Assembly: GCF_016839145.1 (NCBI RefSeq)
Contig: NZ_CP069303.1
Location: forward strand, 3,518,501 to 3,582,500
Direction of reading: 5' to 3'
Source of the DNA: Shinella sp. PSBB067
GTDB taxonomy: Bacteria; Pseudomonadota; Alphaproteobacteria; Rhizobiales; Rhizobiaceae
Length of the DNA: 64,000 bases
Each line of letters begins with the position of its first letter. Position 1 is the first letter of the stretch. Positions 18,059 through 27,792 of the stretch are shown in pieces. The notes under the pieces are model-generated. The model was not told the DNA's origin, did no database searches, and saw only the letters and a list, made by a program, of their open reading frames with translations. The position numbers were made by a program, and so were the translations under genes.

Positions 18059-19012
18059 TCAGTCGATCACGCGGGTCGCGCGGCCGACGACGGCTTCCGG
18101 AAGGGTGACGCCCATCTTGGCGGCGGCGCCCTTGTTGACGACGAGGTCGGTGCCGGCGGCGACCTTCACGGCGATGTCGCCGGGGTTTTCGCCCTTGAGG
18201 ATGCGCACGACCACTTCACCCGTCTGGCGGCCGACATCCTTGTAGTTGAAGCCGAGCGCCGCGATGGCGCCGCGCGAGACGGAATCCGTGTCGGCGGTGA
18301 AGAGCGGCAGCTTGGCCTCCACGGCAACGGCGACCGCGCCTTCGAGGGCGGAGATGATCGTGTTGTCCGTCGGGATGTAGATCGCATCGGCGCGGCCGAC
18401 GAGCGCGCGGGCGGCGCCCTGCACTTCGGCGGACTTGGTGGCAGCGGATTCGACGACCGTCAGGCCGGCCTTCCCGGCTTCTTCCTTCAGGACGGCGAGC
18501 AGCGAGACGGAGTTCGCCTCACCCGAATTGTAGAGGAAGCCGATGGTCTTGGCCTCGGGCAGGATTTCCTTGATCAGCGCCAGGTGCTCGGCGACCGGCG
18601 ACATGTCGGAAAGGCCGGTGACGTTGCCGCCCGGCTTGTCCATGTCCTTGACGAGCTGCGCGCCGAGCGGATCGGAAACGGCGGTGAAGACGACCGGGAT
18701 GTCCTTCGTCGCGGAAACGACGGCCTGGGCCGAGGGCGTGGAGATCGGCACGATGACGCTGGGGTTTTCGCCGACGAACTGGCGGGCGATCTGCGCGGCG
18801 GTCGCGGGGTTGCCCTGCGCCGACTCGTAGATGAACTTGAGGTTCTCGCCTTCCTTGTAGCCGGCGGCCTCCAGCGCTTCCTTCACGCCGTCGCGGGCGG
18901 CGTCGAGCGCGGGATGTTCGACGATGGCGGTGACGGCAACCGTGACGTCTTCGGCCTTGGCGGGCAGCGCAAGCGCGAGCGTTGCAGCGGCGGCGAGCAG
19001 GATATGGCGCAT
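18059..19012 (-). CDS. ABC transporter substrate-binding protein (COG2984 type)
   Basis: A 317-residue periplasmic receptor with a signal peptide (residues 1-20, ending LPAKA). Family motifs: VTAIVEHPALDAARDGVKEAL (residues 27-47), AQGNPATAAQIARQFV, and the C-terminal GFNYKDVGRQTGEVV. This ABC_sub_bind family works with COG4120/COG1101 proteins. Some members bind aromatic amino acids, but the ligand here is unknown. First gene of the operon; promoter in the 250 bases upstream, which also hold a palindromic repeat. Confidence 0.92.
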   Translation of the reverse strand: MRHILLAAAATLALALPAKAEDVTVAVTAIVEHPALDAARDGVKEALEAAGYKEGENLKFIYESAQGNPATAAQIARQFVGENPSVIVPISTPSAQAVVSATKDIPVVFTAVSDPLGAQLVKDMDKPGGNVTGLSDMSPVAEHLALIKEILPEAKTIGFLYNSGEANSVSLLAVLKEEAGKAGLTVVESAATKSAEVQGAARALVGRADAIYIPTDNTIISALEGAVAVAVEAKLPLFTADTDSVSRGAIAALGFNYKDVGRQTGEVVVRILKGENPGDIAVKVAAGTDLVVNKGAAAKMGVTLPEAVVGRATRVID

Positions 19013-19142
19013 GAAGGGTCCTCCCTAGAATGATTTTACGCCGTTTCTAGGCAAAACGGCCGTTCAAATCAATTCTCGGAATCGGTTGGGCCGATCATAT
19101 TTTCTGATGGAGGGTGCGCTCAGGGCCGAGCCGGGGAGGCAT

Positions 19143-19258
19143 AACCCCCTCATCCGGCCCTTTCGGACCACCTTCTCCCCGAGGGGAAAAGGAAAACCAC
19201 CGCCGCCGCAATCCCCCTTCTCCGGGGAGAAGGTGCCGGCAGGCGGATGAGGGGTTGC
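19143..19258. repeat. RIME-like palindromic intergenic repeat (copy A)
   Basis: Two half-units in opposite orientation. Each begins CCCCTCATCCG and contains CACCTTCTCCCCG(A)GGGG/GGAG. The left unit is at 19145-19192; the right unit, inverted, is at 19214-19256. It matches copy B at 32281-32432 closely and resembles the Rhizobium-specific intergenic mosaic elements. It lies three bases downstream of the rlmN stop codon, so it may form the mRNA end. Confidence 0.75.
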
Positions 19259-19262
19259 GCCC

Positions 19263-20501
19263 TCAGTCGTCCTCGCCGTGCCCGACGATCATCATGGCCT
19301 CGAAGGCCATGCGCTCGACCTTGCGCATGCGCTCGGATTCGGACTTCAGCTGGCCGCAGGCGGCGAGGATGTCGCGGCCGCGCGGGGTGCGGATCGGCGA
19401 GGCATAGCCGGCCTGGTTGATGAAGTCGGCGAAGCGCTCGATCTGCTCCCAGTCCGAACACTGGTAGTTCGTGCCCGGCCAGGGATTGAAGGGGATGAGG
19501 TTGATCTTCGCCGGAATGCCCTTCAGGAGCTGCACCAGCAGCTTGGCGTCCTCCAGCGTGTCGTTGACGTCCTTCAGCATCACATATTCGAAGGTGATGC
19601 GCCGCGCGTTCGACAGGCTCGGATAGGCGCGGCAGGCCTCGAGCAGTTCCTTCAGCGGATATTTCTTGTTGATCGGCACCAGCATGTCGCGCAGCTCGTC
19701 GCGCACCGCATGCAGCGAGATCGCCAGCATGACGCCGATCTCCGAGCCGGTGCGGTAGATTTCCGGCACGATGCCGGAGGTCGACAGCGTGACGCGCCGC
19801 TTGGAGAGCGACAGGCCGTCGCCGTCGGTGGCGATGAGGAGCGCCGTCTTGACGCTCTCGAAATTGTAAAGCGGCTCGCCCATGCCCATCATGACGATAT
19901 TGGAGACCTTGCGCCCCTCGGCCGGCACGATGGCGCCGGCCGGCGTGTCGCGGTCCGGGAAATCGCCGAGCCGGTCGCGGGCGAGCAGCAGCTGCGAGAG
20001 GATTTCCTCGGCCGTAAGGTTGCGCACGAGCTTCTGCGTGCCGGTGTGGCAGAAGGAACAGGTGAGCGTGCAGCCGACCTGGCTGGAGATGCAGAGCGTG
20101 CCGCGCCCCTCTTCGGGAATGTAGACCGTCTCGATCTCGACCGGGCGTCCGGCGCCGCGCGCGGGAAAGCGCAGCAGCCACTTGCGCGTGCCGTCGCTGG
20201 AGATCTGCTCGTCGACGATCTCGGGACGGGCGATGGTGAAATGCGTCTTCAGCATCTCGCGCATGTCCTTGGAGACATTCGTCATGTCGTCGAAATCGGA
20301 GACGCCGCGCACATAGAGCCAGTGCCAGAGCTGGCTGACGCGCATCTTGACCTGCCGCTCGGCGACGCCCTTTTCGACGAGCGCGCGGCCCATCTCCTCG
20401 CGCGAAAGGCCGATCAGCGTCGGCTTTTCGGCGGCCGGGATGTTGCGGACGACCGGCGCCTTGACGGGCGCGGCCGTGTTGAGAAAGTCCATGCTTGCCA
20501 T
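19263..20501 (-). CDS. rlmN: Dual-specificity 23S rRNA/tRNA adenine-C2 methyltransferase RlmN
   Basis: A 412-residue radical-SAM enzyme that methylates A2503 of 23S rRNA and A37 of some tRNAs. The [4Fe-4S] cysteines are C144, C148 and C151 ([13 protein letters not shown]), and C382 in AACGQL is the Cys that carries the transient methyl group. [15 protein letters not shown] is the SAM-binding stretch. The ATG at 20501 is chosen for its GAGGAT upstream. A RIME-like repeat begins right after the stop. Confidence 0.97.
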   Translation of the reverse strand: MASMDFLNTAAPVKAPVVRNIPAAEKPTLIGLSREEMGRALVEKGVAERQVKMRVSQLWHWLYVRGVSDFDDMTNVSKDMREMLKTHFTIARPEIVDEQISSDGTRKWLLRFPARGAGRPVEIETVYIPEEGRGTLCISSQVGCTLTCSFCHTGTQKLVRNLTAEEILSQLLLARDRLGDFPDRDTPAGAIVPAEGRKVSNIVMMGMGEPLYNFESVKTALLIATDGDGLSLSKRRVTLSTSGIVPEIYRTGSEIGVMLAISLHAVRDELRDMLVPINKKYPLKELLEACRAYPSLSNARRITFEYVMLKDVNDTLEDAKLLVQLLKGIPAKINLIPFNPWPGTNYQCSDWEQIERFADFINQAGYASPIRTPRGRDILAACGQLKSESERMRKVERMAFEAMMIVGHGEDD

Positions 20502-20649
20502 CGGGTCATCCTCAAGAACAGGAAGCGCCCGCGCAGGCTTCCTGCGCCGCAAGCGGTCCATGCTCGACTGAAGTTCAGCGGGGCCTTCGGCGCCGACAGG
20601 TGCGGCGGAGGCCCAGTTGCGGGCCCTTTAGCATTGTTCCGGCGCAAAG

Positions 20650-21552
20650 TCACCTGCCTTGCCGCTCCGCGCAGACCTCCCGCACGCAGGCCCTCAGCCA
20701 GCGATGCGCCGGATCGGCGTCCATGCGCGGGTGCCAGAGCAGGGAAACCGTGTGCTCCGGCAGCTCGACCGGCAGGGCAAAACGCGCCATGCCCTGCGCA
20801 AGCCGCATCGTATAGCGCTCCGGCACCTCGGCGATCAGGTCGGAATTCCGCGCCAGAACCAGCGCCTCGGAAAAGCTCGAAACGGTGACGGCGATAGCGC
20901 GCTTCAGCCCGATCCGCTCCAGCGCCGCATCCACGGGACCCGCATTGCGCCCGCGCCGGGACACCAGTACATGCTCGCCACCGGCATACCGCTCCGGCGT
21001 CAGCGGCGCATCGAGAAGCGGATGCCCCGGCCGCACGACGCCGACGAAGCAGTCGCGGAACAGCGCCTGCGCCCGCACCTCCGGTCCCGTCGCGCCGCCG
21101 ATCACGCCGGTTTCCAGGTCCACCGCCCCATCGCGCAGCGGCGTGCTCTCCTTGTCGGGCTTGGGCACGAAACGCAGCCGCACGCCGGGCGCTTCCCGCG
21201 CGATGCGCGCCAGCAGCGCCACGCCGAAGGTTTCGACGAAGCCCTCCCGGTTGCGCAGGGTGAAGGTCCGCACGAGGCCTTTCAGGTCGAGCCCTTCGGC
21301 CGGGCGGAGCAGGGCTTGCGCCTCTTCCACGACCCGCCCGGCCTCCCGCCGCAGTTCCACGGCCCGCGGCGTCGGCACGAGACCGCGCCCGGCGCGCACC
21401 AGCAACGGGTCTCCGGTCACCTCGCGAAGGCGGGCGAGCGCCCGGCTCATCGCCGAAGGGCTGAGCCGCAGCCGCCGCGCCGCACGCGCGACGCTGCCTT
21501 CGGCTAGAAGCACGTCGAGCGTGACGAGGAGGTTGAGATCGGGCCGGGTCAT
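20650..21552 (-). CDS. LysR family transcriptional regulator
   Basis: A 300-residue regulator. The N-terminal helix-turn-helix is clear (LDVLLAEGSVARAARRLRLS, then AMSRALARLREVTGDPLLVRAGRG), and the effector domain follows. The opening DLNLLVTLDVLLAEG resembles the NodD/LeuO-like branch. It is divergent from an EmrB-type efflux gene across 135 bases, which contain an imperfect inverted repeat, GAATG-N16-CATTC at 21602-21627, as a possible site. It probably controls that pump; the inducer is unknown. Confidence 0.9.
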   Translation of the reverse strand: MTRPDLNLLVTLDVLLAEGSVARAARRLRLSPSAMSRALARLREVTGDPLLVRAGRGLVPTPRAVELRREAGRVVEEAQALLRPAEGLDLKGLVRTFTLRNREGFVETFGVALLARIAREAPGVRLRFVPKPDKESTPLRDGAVDLETGVIGGATGPEVRAQALFRDCFVGVVRPGHPLLDAPLTPERYAGGEHVLVSRRGRNAGPVDAALERIGLKRAIAVTVSSFSEALVLARNSDLIAEVPERYTMRLAQGMARFALPVELPEHTVSLLWHPRMDADPAHRWLRACVREVCAERQGR

Positions 21553-21687
21553 GGCGCGATCCTACCACGCCCGCGAGAAGATGACATGACGTCGAACGCA
21601 CGAATGAAGTGCAAGCGATGCGCATTCCGCCATGCCTGCCGAAGGATTATCTGCCGGGAAGAACGAACCCGAACCGAGGAGCAGGCC

Positions 21688-23088
21688 ATGGCCGATGCAC
21701 AAACCCTGACAGTCAAGCGGCACACGGCCGGAGCGCTTGCCGGCCTCTCGCTCTCGCTGCTGCTTTCCTCGCTCGGCACCAGCATCGCCAATGTCGCCCT
21801 GCCGACCCTGGCGGAGGCCTTTTCCGCGCCCTTCCGCGAGGTCCAGTGGGTGGTGCTCGCCTATCTCCTGGCAAGCACGGTGCTGATTGTCGGCATCGGC
21901 GGGCTCGGCGACATTCTCGGCCGCCGCCGGCTGCTGCTTGCCGGGCTGGCGCTCTTCACCGCCGCCTCCGCGCTTTGCGGTCTTGCGCCCTCGTTGCCCT
22001 TCCTCGTCGCCGCCCGCGCCGCGCAGGGCCTCGGCGCCGCCGCCATGATGGCGCTCGCCATGGCCTTCGCCAGCGAGACCGTGCCGAGGGAGCGGATCGG
22101 CAGCGTCATGGGCCTCTTCGGCACCATGTCGGCCGTGGGCACAGCGCTCGGCCCCTCGCTCGGCGGCCTGCTGATCGCCGGCTTCGGCTGGCCGGCGGCG
22201 TTCCTGGTCGCCGTCCCCTTCGGCCTTGCCGCCTTCGCCCTCGTCCACCGGTTCCTGCCGATGGACAGCACGGCGACGAAGGCCGGCCGGTTCGATCTCC
22301 CGGGCGCGGGGCTGCTCGCCGCAAGCCTGACGGCCTATGCGCTGGCCATGACCTCGGGGCAGGAAACGCTCGACCCGCAGAATGCCGCCCTGCTGGCCGC
22401 CGCTGCCATTGGCGGCGTGCTCTTCGTCATCCGGCAGCGCAAGGCCGCCTTCCCGCTGATCCGCCCCGCCGCCCTGAGACGCCACGGCTTTCGCGCCAGC
22501 CTCGCCGCCAACGTGCTGGTCGCGACGGTGATGATGGCGACGCTGGTCGTCGGCCCGTTCTATCTTGCCCGCGCCGTCGGCCTCGGCCCGGCGGGCGTCG
22601 GCCTCGTCATGGCCATCGGCCCCTTCGTTTCGATGGCGAGCGGCGTTATCGCCGGGCGCATGGTGGACCGGCTTGGCGCAGCGCCGATGGCCCTCGCCGG
22701 CCTTGCCGCGATGACGGCGGGCGCCATGGGCCTTTCCCTGCTGTCCGCCCTTTTCGGCCTTGCGGGCTATATCGCCGCCATCGTCGTGCTCACGCCGGGC
22801 TACCAGCTTTTCCAGGCCGCCAACAATGCGGCGGTCATGACGGGTGTTCCGGCGGACCGGCGCGGCGTCACCTCGGGCCTGCTCAATCTGTCGCGCAATC
22901 TCGGCCTCATCACCGGCGCATCGCTGATGGGGGCGATCTTCGCGCTGGCCGCCGGAACGAAGGATACGACGGTCGCCAGCGCCGCAGCCGTCGCCGCAGG
23001 CATGCAGGCAACCTTCGCGGTCGCCGCTGTCCTGGTGCTGGCGGCGCTCGTTCTTGCGGCCCTCGGCCTCAGGCGAAATGCGGCCTGA
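21688..23088 (+). CDS. MFS efflux transporter, DHA2 (EmrB/QacA) family
   Basis: A 466-residue major facilitator with about fourteen hydrophobic segments. Motifs: SLGTSIANVALPTLAEAF (motif D-like, residues 29-46), VQWVVLAYLLASTVL, GDILGRRRLLLAG and the antiporter motif C (SAVGTALGPSLGGLLI). The start at 21688 is preceded by GAGGAG. No membrane-fusion partner (EmrA) is adjacent, so it may work alone or with a distant partner. Probable drug or metabolite exporter controlled by the divergent LysR gene. Confidence 0.9.
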   Translation: MADAQTLTVKRHTAGALAGLSLSLLLSSLGTSIANVALPTLAEAFSAPFREVQWVVLAYLLASTVLIVGIGGLGDILGRRRLLLAGLALFTAASALCGLAPSLPFLVAARAAQGLGAAAMMALAMAFASETVPRERIGSVMGLFGTMSAVGTALGPSLGGLLIAGFGWPAAFLVAVPFGLAAFALVHRFLPMDSTATKAGRFDLPGAGLLAASLTAYALAMTSGQETLDPQNAALLAAAAIGGVLFVIRQRKAAFPLIRPAALRRHGFRASLAANVLVATVMMATLVVGPFYLARAVGLGPAGVGLVMAIGPFVSMASGVIAGRMVDRLGAAPMALAGLAAMTAGAMGLSLLSALFGLAGYIAAIVVLTPGYQLFQAANNAAVMTGVPADRRGVTSGLLNLSRNLGLITGASLMGAIFALAAGTKDTTVASAAAVAAGMQATFAVAAVLVLAALVLAALGLRRNAA

Positions 23089-23101
23089 AGGCCGGCAAAC
23101 G

Positions 23102-23130
23102 AAAAGGGCCGGCGTGATGCCGGCCCTTTT
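23102..23130. terminator. Bidirectional terminator
   Basis: A 12-bp perfect stem (AAAAGGGCCGGC with GCCGGCCCTTTT, loop GTGAT) between the converging efflux and IalB-like genes. A-run and T-run on either side serve both strands. Confidence 0.88.
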
Positions 23131-23151
23131 GCAGCGATTGGCTGGGATGCC

Positions 23152-23655
23152 TCAGCGGCAGCCCTCGATCTGCTTCAGCGCCGCCGAGATGCCGGAGAGC
23201 GAATAGGAATAGGAGGTGCCGGTGCCGCGGCGCGACTTGGCCTGCACCGTCATGGACTTGCCGCCCTTCATGGCCGCGACGAGCGCCGGCTCCTCGGCGG
23301 CGTTCTCCACCCAGGCCGAATTGCCCTTGGTGAACATGACGAAGGTGCGGTTGTCGATCACGACATTGACCTTGGAGTTTTCCTGCAGCGGATAGCCCAT
23401 CATCGCCTGCGGCTCGTAGCTGATATTCTGCCCCGGGCGCTGCGAGACGAGGAAGAACACGTCGCCATGGTCGACGCCGGCGGGGTTCTTCTCCTTGGGA
23501 ACGGAAAGGACGTAGCAGACCTTGCCGCCGTTCGCCTGGTAGGAATAGGCGCCCCAGGCATTGAACTGCTGAATGCGCGTCGGCGTCTGCGCCGAGGCAA
23601 CGCCTGCGGTCGCGAAGACGAGGGCGAGTGCGGTTGCGAGCTTTCTTACGAACAT
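23152..23655 (-). CDS. Invasion-associated locus B (IalB) family periplasmic protein
   Basis: A 167-residue secreted protein with a signal peptide (residues 1-22, ending GVASA). The mature part matches the IalB family: FNAWGAYSYQ, then KVCYVLSVPKEKNP, FVMFTKGNSAWVEN and the closing GISAALKQIEGC with two conserved cysteines. Named after a Bartonella invasion gene, but common in free-living rhizobia with an unproved envelope or stress role. The ATG at 23655 has AGGA upstream. Confidence 0.9.
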   Translation of the reverse strand: MFVRKLATALALVFATAGVASAQTPTRIQQFNAWGAYSYQANGGKVCYVLSVPKEKNPAGVDHGDVFFLVSQRPGQNISYEPQAMMGYPLQENSKVNVVIDNRTFVMFTKGNSAWVENAAEEPALVAAMKGGKSMTVQAKSRRGTGTSYSYSLSGISAALKQIEGCR

Positions 23656-24047
23656 GTTTTCCTGCCGGTTGTCTTGCCAGTGATTTGCCGGCCGAAGGCA
23701 GGTGCCTGCCACGCCGGTTTCGGCCATGCATGATGATGATTTGATTTATTTTGACTTAATTCAGGTTACCAAACCGTCAACATATACGCATTTTCCGTGG
23801 GTCTTCCGCGCCTCACCGGGACAGGACCGCGCCGAAATCCGCCGCTGCCTTCCGCGGCCTTTCAATCAGCCGCGAAAATGCCCGTTCCGTTGCCGGCGCA
23901 ACTCCATACGCAAACCGTTGCGCAACTCTGCTGAAATCGTGCAAAGGCGGGCGTGCCCGGTTCCCGCTTGGTGAGATAGAACCCGTCGAAATGCCTAAAG
24001 GCACAAGGAATAGGGCAAGAATTTGACCCGAATCCGCGCCGGCCCGC
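23656..24047. other. Intergenic region, IalB-like / ykvA
   Basis: 392 bases between two genes on the same strand. The part nearest the IalB-like gene (23728-23790) is clearly AT-rich and holds the likely promoter. The remainder (23800-24047) has no gene, hairpin or repeat that I can support. Confidence 0.5.
23753..23780 (-). promoter_or_regulatory. Candidate housekeeping promoter for the IalB-like gene
   Basis: On the minus strand, TTGACG (23775-23780), 16 bases, then TAAGTC (23753-23758), in an AT-rich patch about 100 bases before the start codon. The -35 is good, the -10 mediocre. Confidence 0.4.
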
Positions 24048-24437
24048 TCAACCGGCGGGTTGCAGGTCCGGCTCCTCCGCAAGCGCCTTGTCGGCGGCGG
24101 CATAATGGTCGGGGCGGATATGGCCGCGGATCGCCGCGAAAGCCGCCGTCAGCACGGCGATGTCGTCGGAAAAGCCGACCAGCACGAAGAAATCCGGGAT
24201 GCCGTCGAGCGGCAGCACGAAATAGGCGAGCGCCGCCAGCAGGATGCCGCGAACCCTGGTCGGCGTGCGCGGATCGAGCGCGCAATAGTAGGATGCGACG
24301 AGATCGCGGGAGAACGGCACATAGCGCATCGCACGCCGAAGAACCGGCCAGAACCGCTTCTTCACGCGCGCGCTCTGGCGCTCCTGTTCGGCCTCGTCTC
24401 CGGGCAGAAGGATTTCACCGATCTTCACATCGTCCAT
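24048..24437 (-). CDS. YkvA family protein (DUF1232)
   Basis: A 129-residue protein. The DUF1232 core is YFVLPLDGIPDFFVLVGFSDDIAVL (about residues 72-96), with the conserved P-x-D-x-I-P-D and D-D-x-A-V. Two short hydrophobic helices flank it, suggesting membrane association. Function unknown across the family. It lies 72 bases downstream of the end of the phhB gene on the same strand. Confidence 0.88.
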   Translation of the reverse strand: MDDVKIGEILLPGDEAEQERQSARVKKRFWPVLRRAMRYVPFSRDLVASYYCALDPRTPTRVRGILLAALAYFVLPLDGIPDFFVLVGFSDDIAVLTAAFAAIRGHIRPDHYAAADKALAEEPDLQPAG

Positions 24438-24509
24438 TCAGGGGCCTCCCTCGGGTGGCGACGCCGGCACAGCCCGGCGCAATTCATATGGGAATGCCTT
24501 CAAATCCCT

Positions 24510-24818
24510 TCAACTCTTCGTGCGAAAGGCCGCCGCCGCCTCCATCGCACCCGCCAGCTTGACGTCGAGCGCGGTCAGCCCGCCCGCATCGTGATTGGTC
24601 AGCCGCACGTCGACGCGGTTGTAGACGTTGAACCATTCGGGATGATGGTTGAACTTCTCCGCCGCGAGCGCGCCCTCGGTCATGAAGCCGAACGCCTCGC
24701 GGAAGGACTTGAACCTGTAGCTTTTCTCGATGGCGATGCCGTCCTGCGAACGGCTCCAGCCGTCGAGGGCTGCCAGAGCCTCGCGGATCGCCTCCTCGCC
24801 CAGTTTTTCCTGTTTCAT
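24510..24818 (-). CDS. phhB: Pterin-4-alpha-carbinolamine dehydratase
   Basis: A 102-residue enzyme that dehydrates 4a-hydroxytetrahydropterin, recycling the cofactor of aromatic amino-acid hydroxylases. The family pattern F-N-H-H-P-E-W-x-N-V-Y-N is present (residues 58-70, [13 protein letters not shown]), including the catalytic histidines, and the later [14 protein letters not shown]. No phenylalanine hydroxylase gene is adjacent. Follows phbB by 70 bases. Confidence 0.93.
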   Translation of the reverse strand: MKQEKLGEEAIREALAALDGWSRSQDGIAIEKSYRFKSFREAFGFMTEGALAAEKFNHHPEWFNVYNRVDVRLTNHDAGGLTALDVKLAGAMEAAAAFRTKS

Positions 24819-24888
24819 GGCGCCCTCTCCTTCTCACAGACATGGAAACGGCGCCCGGAGGCGCCGTGTTCCGTTTTGCGCTTCCGCC

Positions 24889-25614
24889 TCACACGAAGAA
24901 CTGGCCGCCGTTCGCCGAGATGGTCGATCCTGTGATGAAGCCGGCGTCGTCGGAGGCGAGGAAGACCACGATGCGGGCGATCTCCTCCGGCTCGCCGAGG
25001 CGCCCGACAGGGATCTGCGGTATGATCCGCTCGTTCAGCACCTTTTCGGGAATGGCGCGCACCATTTCCGTGCCGATATAGCCCGGGCAGATGGCGTTGA
25101 CCGTGATGCCCTTGGCCGCCCCCTCCTGGGCGAGCGCCTTGGTGAAGCCGAGGTCGCCGGCCTTGGCGGCAGAATAGTTCGCCTGGCCCATCTGGCCCTT
25201 CTGCCCGTTGATCGAGGAGATGTTGACGACACGGCCGAAGCTGCGGTCGCGCATGCCCGACCAGACCGGATGGGTCATGTTGAAGAGGCCGGTGAGGTTG
25301 GTGTTGATCACCGCGCCCCATTGGTCCGGCGTCATCTTGTGGAACATCGCGTCACGGGTGATGCCCGCGTTGTTGACGAGAATATCGACCGGCCCGAGAT
25401 CCGCCTCCACACGGCCGATGCCTTCGACACAGGACTCGTAGCTCGAGACGTCCCATTTGTAGACCGGGATGCCGGTTTCCGCCTTGAAGGCGTTGGCGGC
25501 CTCGTCGTTGCCGGCATAGTTCGCGGCGACCTTGTATCCGGCGGCCTTCAGCGCAACCGAAATGGCTGCGCCGATGCCCCGCGATCCTCCCGTTACCAAT
25601 GCTACCCTGCTCAT
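24889..25614 (-). CDS. phbB: Acetoacetyl-CoA reductase
   Basis: A 241-residue NADPH-dependent SDR that reduces acetoacetyl-CoA to (R)-3-hydroxybutyryl-CoA for polyhydroxybutyrate. Cofactor motif TGGSRGIG at residues 8-15, NNAGITRD, catalytic Ser near 133-134, Y147 and K151 (NYSAAKAG), and the family stretch INGQKGQMGQANYSA. The start ATG at 25614 has GGGAG upstream and gives the standard PhbB length. Second gene after phbA. Confidence 0.96.
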   Translation of the reverse strand: MSRVALVTGGSRGIGAAISVALKAAGYKVAANYAGNDEAANAFKAETGIPVYKWDVSSYESCVEGIGRVEADLGPVDILVNNAGITRDAMFHKMTPDQWGAVINTNLTGLFNMTHPVWSGMRDRSFGRVVNISSINGQKGQMGQANYSAAKAGDLGFTKALAQEGAAKGITVNAICPGYIGTEMVRAIPEKVLNERIIPQIPVGRLGEPEEIARIVVFLASDDAGFITGSTISANGGQFFV

Positions 25615-25702
25615 GTGGCTCACTCCCCTCGCTATTGTTTTCGAGTCGACCCGTCGCCCTGCCGGGCGGCAGGTCATGGCAAAGCAGCTTGCAAGACGAT
25701 GC

Positions 25703-26884
25703 TTACATGCGCTCGACGCACATCGCCACGCCCATGCCGCCGCCGATGCAGAGCGTGGCAAGGCCCTTCGAGGCGCCGCGGCGCTTCATCTCGAAGAGGA
25801 GCGTGTTGAGGATGCGCGCACCGGACGCGCCGATCGGATGACCGATGGCGATGGCGCCCCCGTTGACGTTGACGATCGAAGGATCCCAGCCGAGATCCTT
25901 GTTGACGGCGCAGGCCTGGGCCGCGAAGGCTTCGTTGGCCTCCACGAGGTCGAGATCGCCGATCTTCCAGCCGGCCCTTTCGAGCGCCTTGCGGGAGGCC
26001 GGGATCGGGCCCGTTCCCATGATCTTCGGATCGACGCCGGCCGTCGCCCAGGAGACGATGCGGGCGAGCGGCTGGATACCCCGGCGCGAGGCTTCCGCTT
26101 CGCTCATGAGGAGGGCGGCGGCCGCGCCGTCGTTGAGACCGGAGGCGTTCGCCGCCGTGACCGTGCCTTCCTTGTCGAAGGCCGGTCGCAGCTTGGCCAT
26201 GGAATCCAGCGTCGCGCCGTGGCGGATATATTCGTCGGCATCGACCGTCACGTCGCCCTTGCGGGTCTTGACGATGAAGGGAACGATCTCGTCCCTGAAG
26301 CGGCCTTCCTTCTGGGCGGCCTCGGCCTTGTTCTGCGAGGAAACGGCGAAGGTGTCCTGCTCCTCGCGCGAAAGCTGCCACTGCTTGGCGACGTTCTCGG
26401 CGGTGATGCCCATGTGGTAGCCGTAGAAGGCGTCCGTCAGGCCGTCCTTGATCATCGTGTCGATCATCTTGAAGTCGCCCATCTTCACGCCGCCGCGAAG
26501 ATTCGCGCAATGCGGCGCCATGGACATGGATTCCATGCCGCCGGCGACGATGATGTTCGCATCCCCGGTGGCGATCTGCTGCATGCCGAGCGCGACGGCG
26601 CGCAGGCCCGAACCGCAGAGCTGGTTCATGCCCCAGGCGGTGGCTTCCTGCGGCAGGCCGGCCTTCATGGCGGCCTGGCGGGCCGGGTTCTGGCCCTCGC
26701 CGGCCGGCAGCACCTGGCCGAGGATCACCTCGTTCACCTCGCCCGCCGCAACACCCGCGCGCTCCAGAGCCGCCGAGATGACCGCCGCCCCGAGTTCGTG
26801 GGCGGGCGTGTTGGCGAAGGCTCCGTTGAAGGAGCCGACCGCGGTGCGGGCGGCGCTGGCGATGACGATGGACGGGGTGCTCAT
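25703..26884 (-). CDS. phbA: Acetyl-CoA acetyltransferase (beta-ketothiolase)
   Basis: A 393-residue thiolase that condenses two acetyl-CoA to acetoacetyl-CoA, the first step of PHB synthesis. Nucleophile C90 in [11 protein letters not shown], the His of [16 protein letters not shown] near residue 349, and the second Cys in [10 protein letters not shown] near 378. Length and motifs are standard. First gene of phbA-phbB, with the PhaR gene divergent upstream. Confidence 0.97.
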   Translation of the reverse strand: MSTPSIVIASAARTAVGSFNGAFANTPAHELGAAVISAALERAGVAAGEVNEVILGQVLPAGEGQNPARQAAMKAGLPQEATAWGMNQLCGSGLRAVALGMQQIATGDANIIVAGGMESMSMAPHCANLRGGVKMGDFKMIDTMIKDGLTDAFYGYHMGITAENVAKQWQLSREEQDTFAVSSQNKAEAAQKEGRFRDEIVPFIVKTRKGDVTVDADEYIRHGATLDSMAKLRPAFDKEGTVTAANASGLNDGAAAALLMSEAEASRRGIQPLARIVSWATAGVDPKIMGTGPIPASRKALERAGWKIGDLDLVEANEAFAAQACAVNKDLGWDPSIVNVNGGAIAIGHPIGASGARILNTLLFEMKRRGASKGLATLCIGGGMGVAMCVERM

Positions 26885-27176
26885 GGTATGATTCCTCAGT
26901 TCTGACGGCCTGACGGCCGGCCTTGGAACCGGGTCCGGCGCACGAACGGCGCGAGCCCGGCGGTTCTCCCGAAATCAAAACTGGCAAAGCGAGGCAGGAG
27001 AGTCAAACGGGATATCCGGTGCCGCTAAAATTTCATCGACGGGGCGTGCAGCATGAAAATCCATGTTGCGCAGCATCACCCGCCGCATCGCACAATTCGA
27101 TTGTCAGCGCGCTGCTTTTTGCCGATACTCCCCGGAACCAAAAAAGAAACAGGAACACGGGGATGAGGAGACCCTA
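26885..27176. promoter_or_regulatory. phbA-phaR divergent control region
   Basis: This 292-bp gap must hold both promoters. Near the phaR side it is rich in TGC/GCA words: GTGCAGCATG at 27047-27056, GTTGCGCAGCATC about 27064-27076, and GCGCGCTGC about 27108. PhaR-type repressors elsewhere bind paired TGC/GCA half-sites, so these are candidates for PhaR binding and autoregulation. Assignment is by resemblance only. Confidence 0.4.
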
Positions 27177-27755
27177 ATGGCCAGGAACGACGGTCAGATC
27201 GTCATCAAGAAATACGCGAACCGCCGCCTCTACAACACCGGCACGAGCACCTATGTCACACTCGACGATCTCGCGGTCATGGTGAAGAAGGGCGAGGACT
27301 TCACCGTGCAGGACGCCAAGTCCGGCGAGGACATCACCCATTCGGTGCTGACGCAGATCATCTTCGAGCAGGAATCCAAGACCGGCAACACGCTGCTGCC
27401 CATCTCCTTCCTGCGCCAGCTCATCTCCTATTACGGCGACCAGATGCAGATGGTCGTGCCGAGCTATCTCGAGCATTCGATGCAGGCCTTCACCGAACAG
27501 CAGGCCCAGATGCGCGAACAGATCGACAAGACCTTCGGCGACACCCCGCTCGGCAAGAACCTGCAGGTGCCGATGCAACTCGTCGAGGAGACGGTGCGCC
27601 GCAATACGGAGATGTTCCAGCAGGCGATGAAGATGTTCTCGCCCTTCGCGAACGCCGCGCCCGCGAAGGAGCCCCGCAAGGCCGAGGCGAAGGATCTCGA
27701 CGAACTGAAGGAGCAGTTGCGCGCACTCCAGACCAAGCTCGACAACCTGAGCTGA
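27177..27755 (+). CDS. phaR: Polyhydroxyalkanoate synthesis repressor PhaR
   Basis: A 192-residue DNA-binding protein. The N-terminal PHA_acc_N domain is unmistakable: IKKYANRRLYNTGTSTYVTL (residues 9-28), with the IIFEQESKTGNTLLPISFLR segment of the accumulation-regulator domain following. The C-terminal third is charged and coiled-coil-like. PhaR senses PHB and represses phasin and PHB genes; in rhizobia (AniA) it also influences exopolysaccharide and carbon flow. The start at 27177 has GAGGAG seven bases upstream. Confidence 0.95.
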   Translation: MARNDGQIVIKKYANRRLYNTGTSTYVTLDDLAVMVKKGEDFTVQDAKSGEDITHSVLTQIIFEQESKTGNTLLPISFLRQLISYYGDQMQMVVPSYLEHSMQAFTEQQAQMREQIDKTFGDTPLGKNLQVPMQLVEETVRRNTEMFQQAMKMFSPFANAAPAKEPRKAEAKDLDELKEQLRALQTKLDNLS

Positions 27756-27792
27756 CGAAGCGGGTCGGCGGGGCGATCTCCCGCGAGGGACC

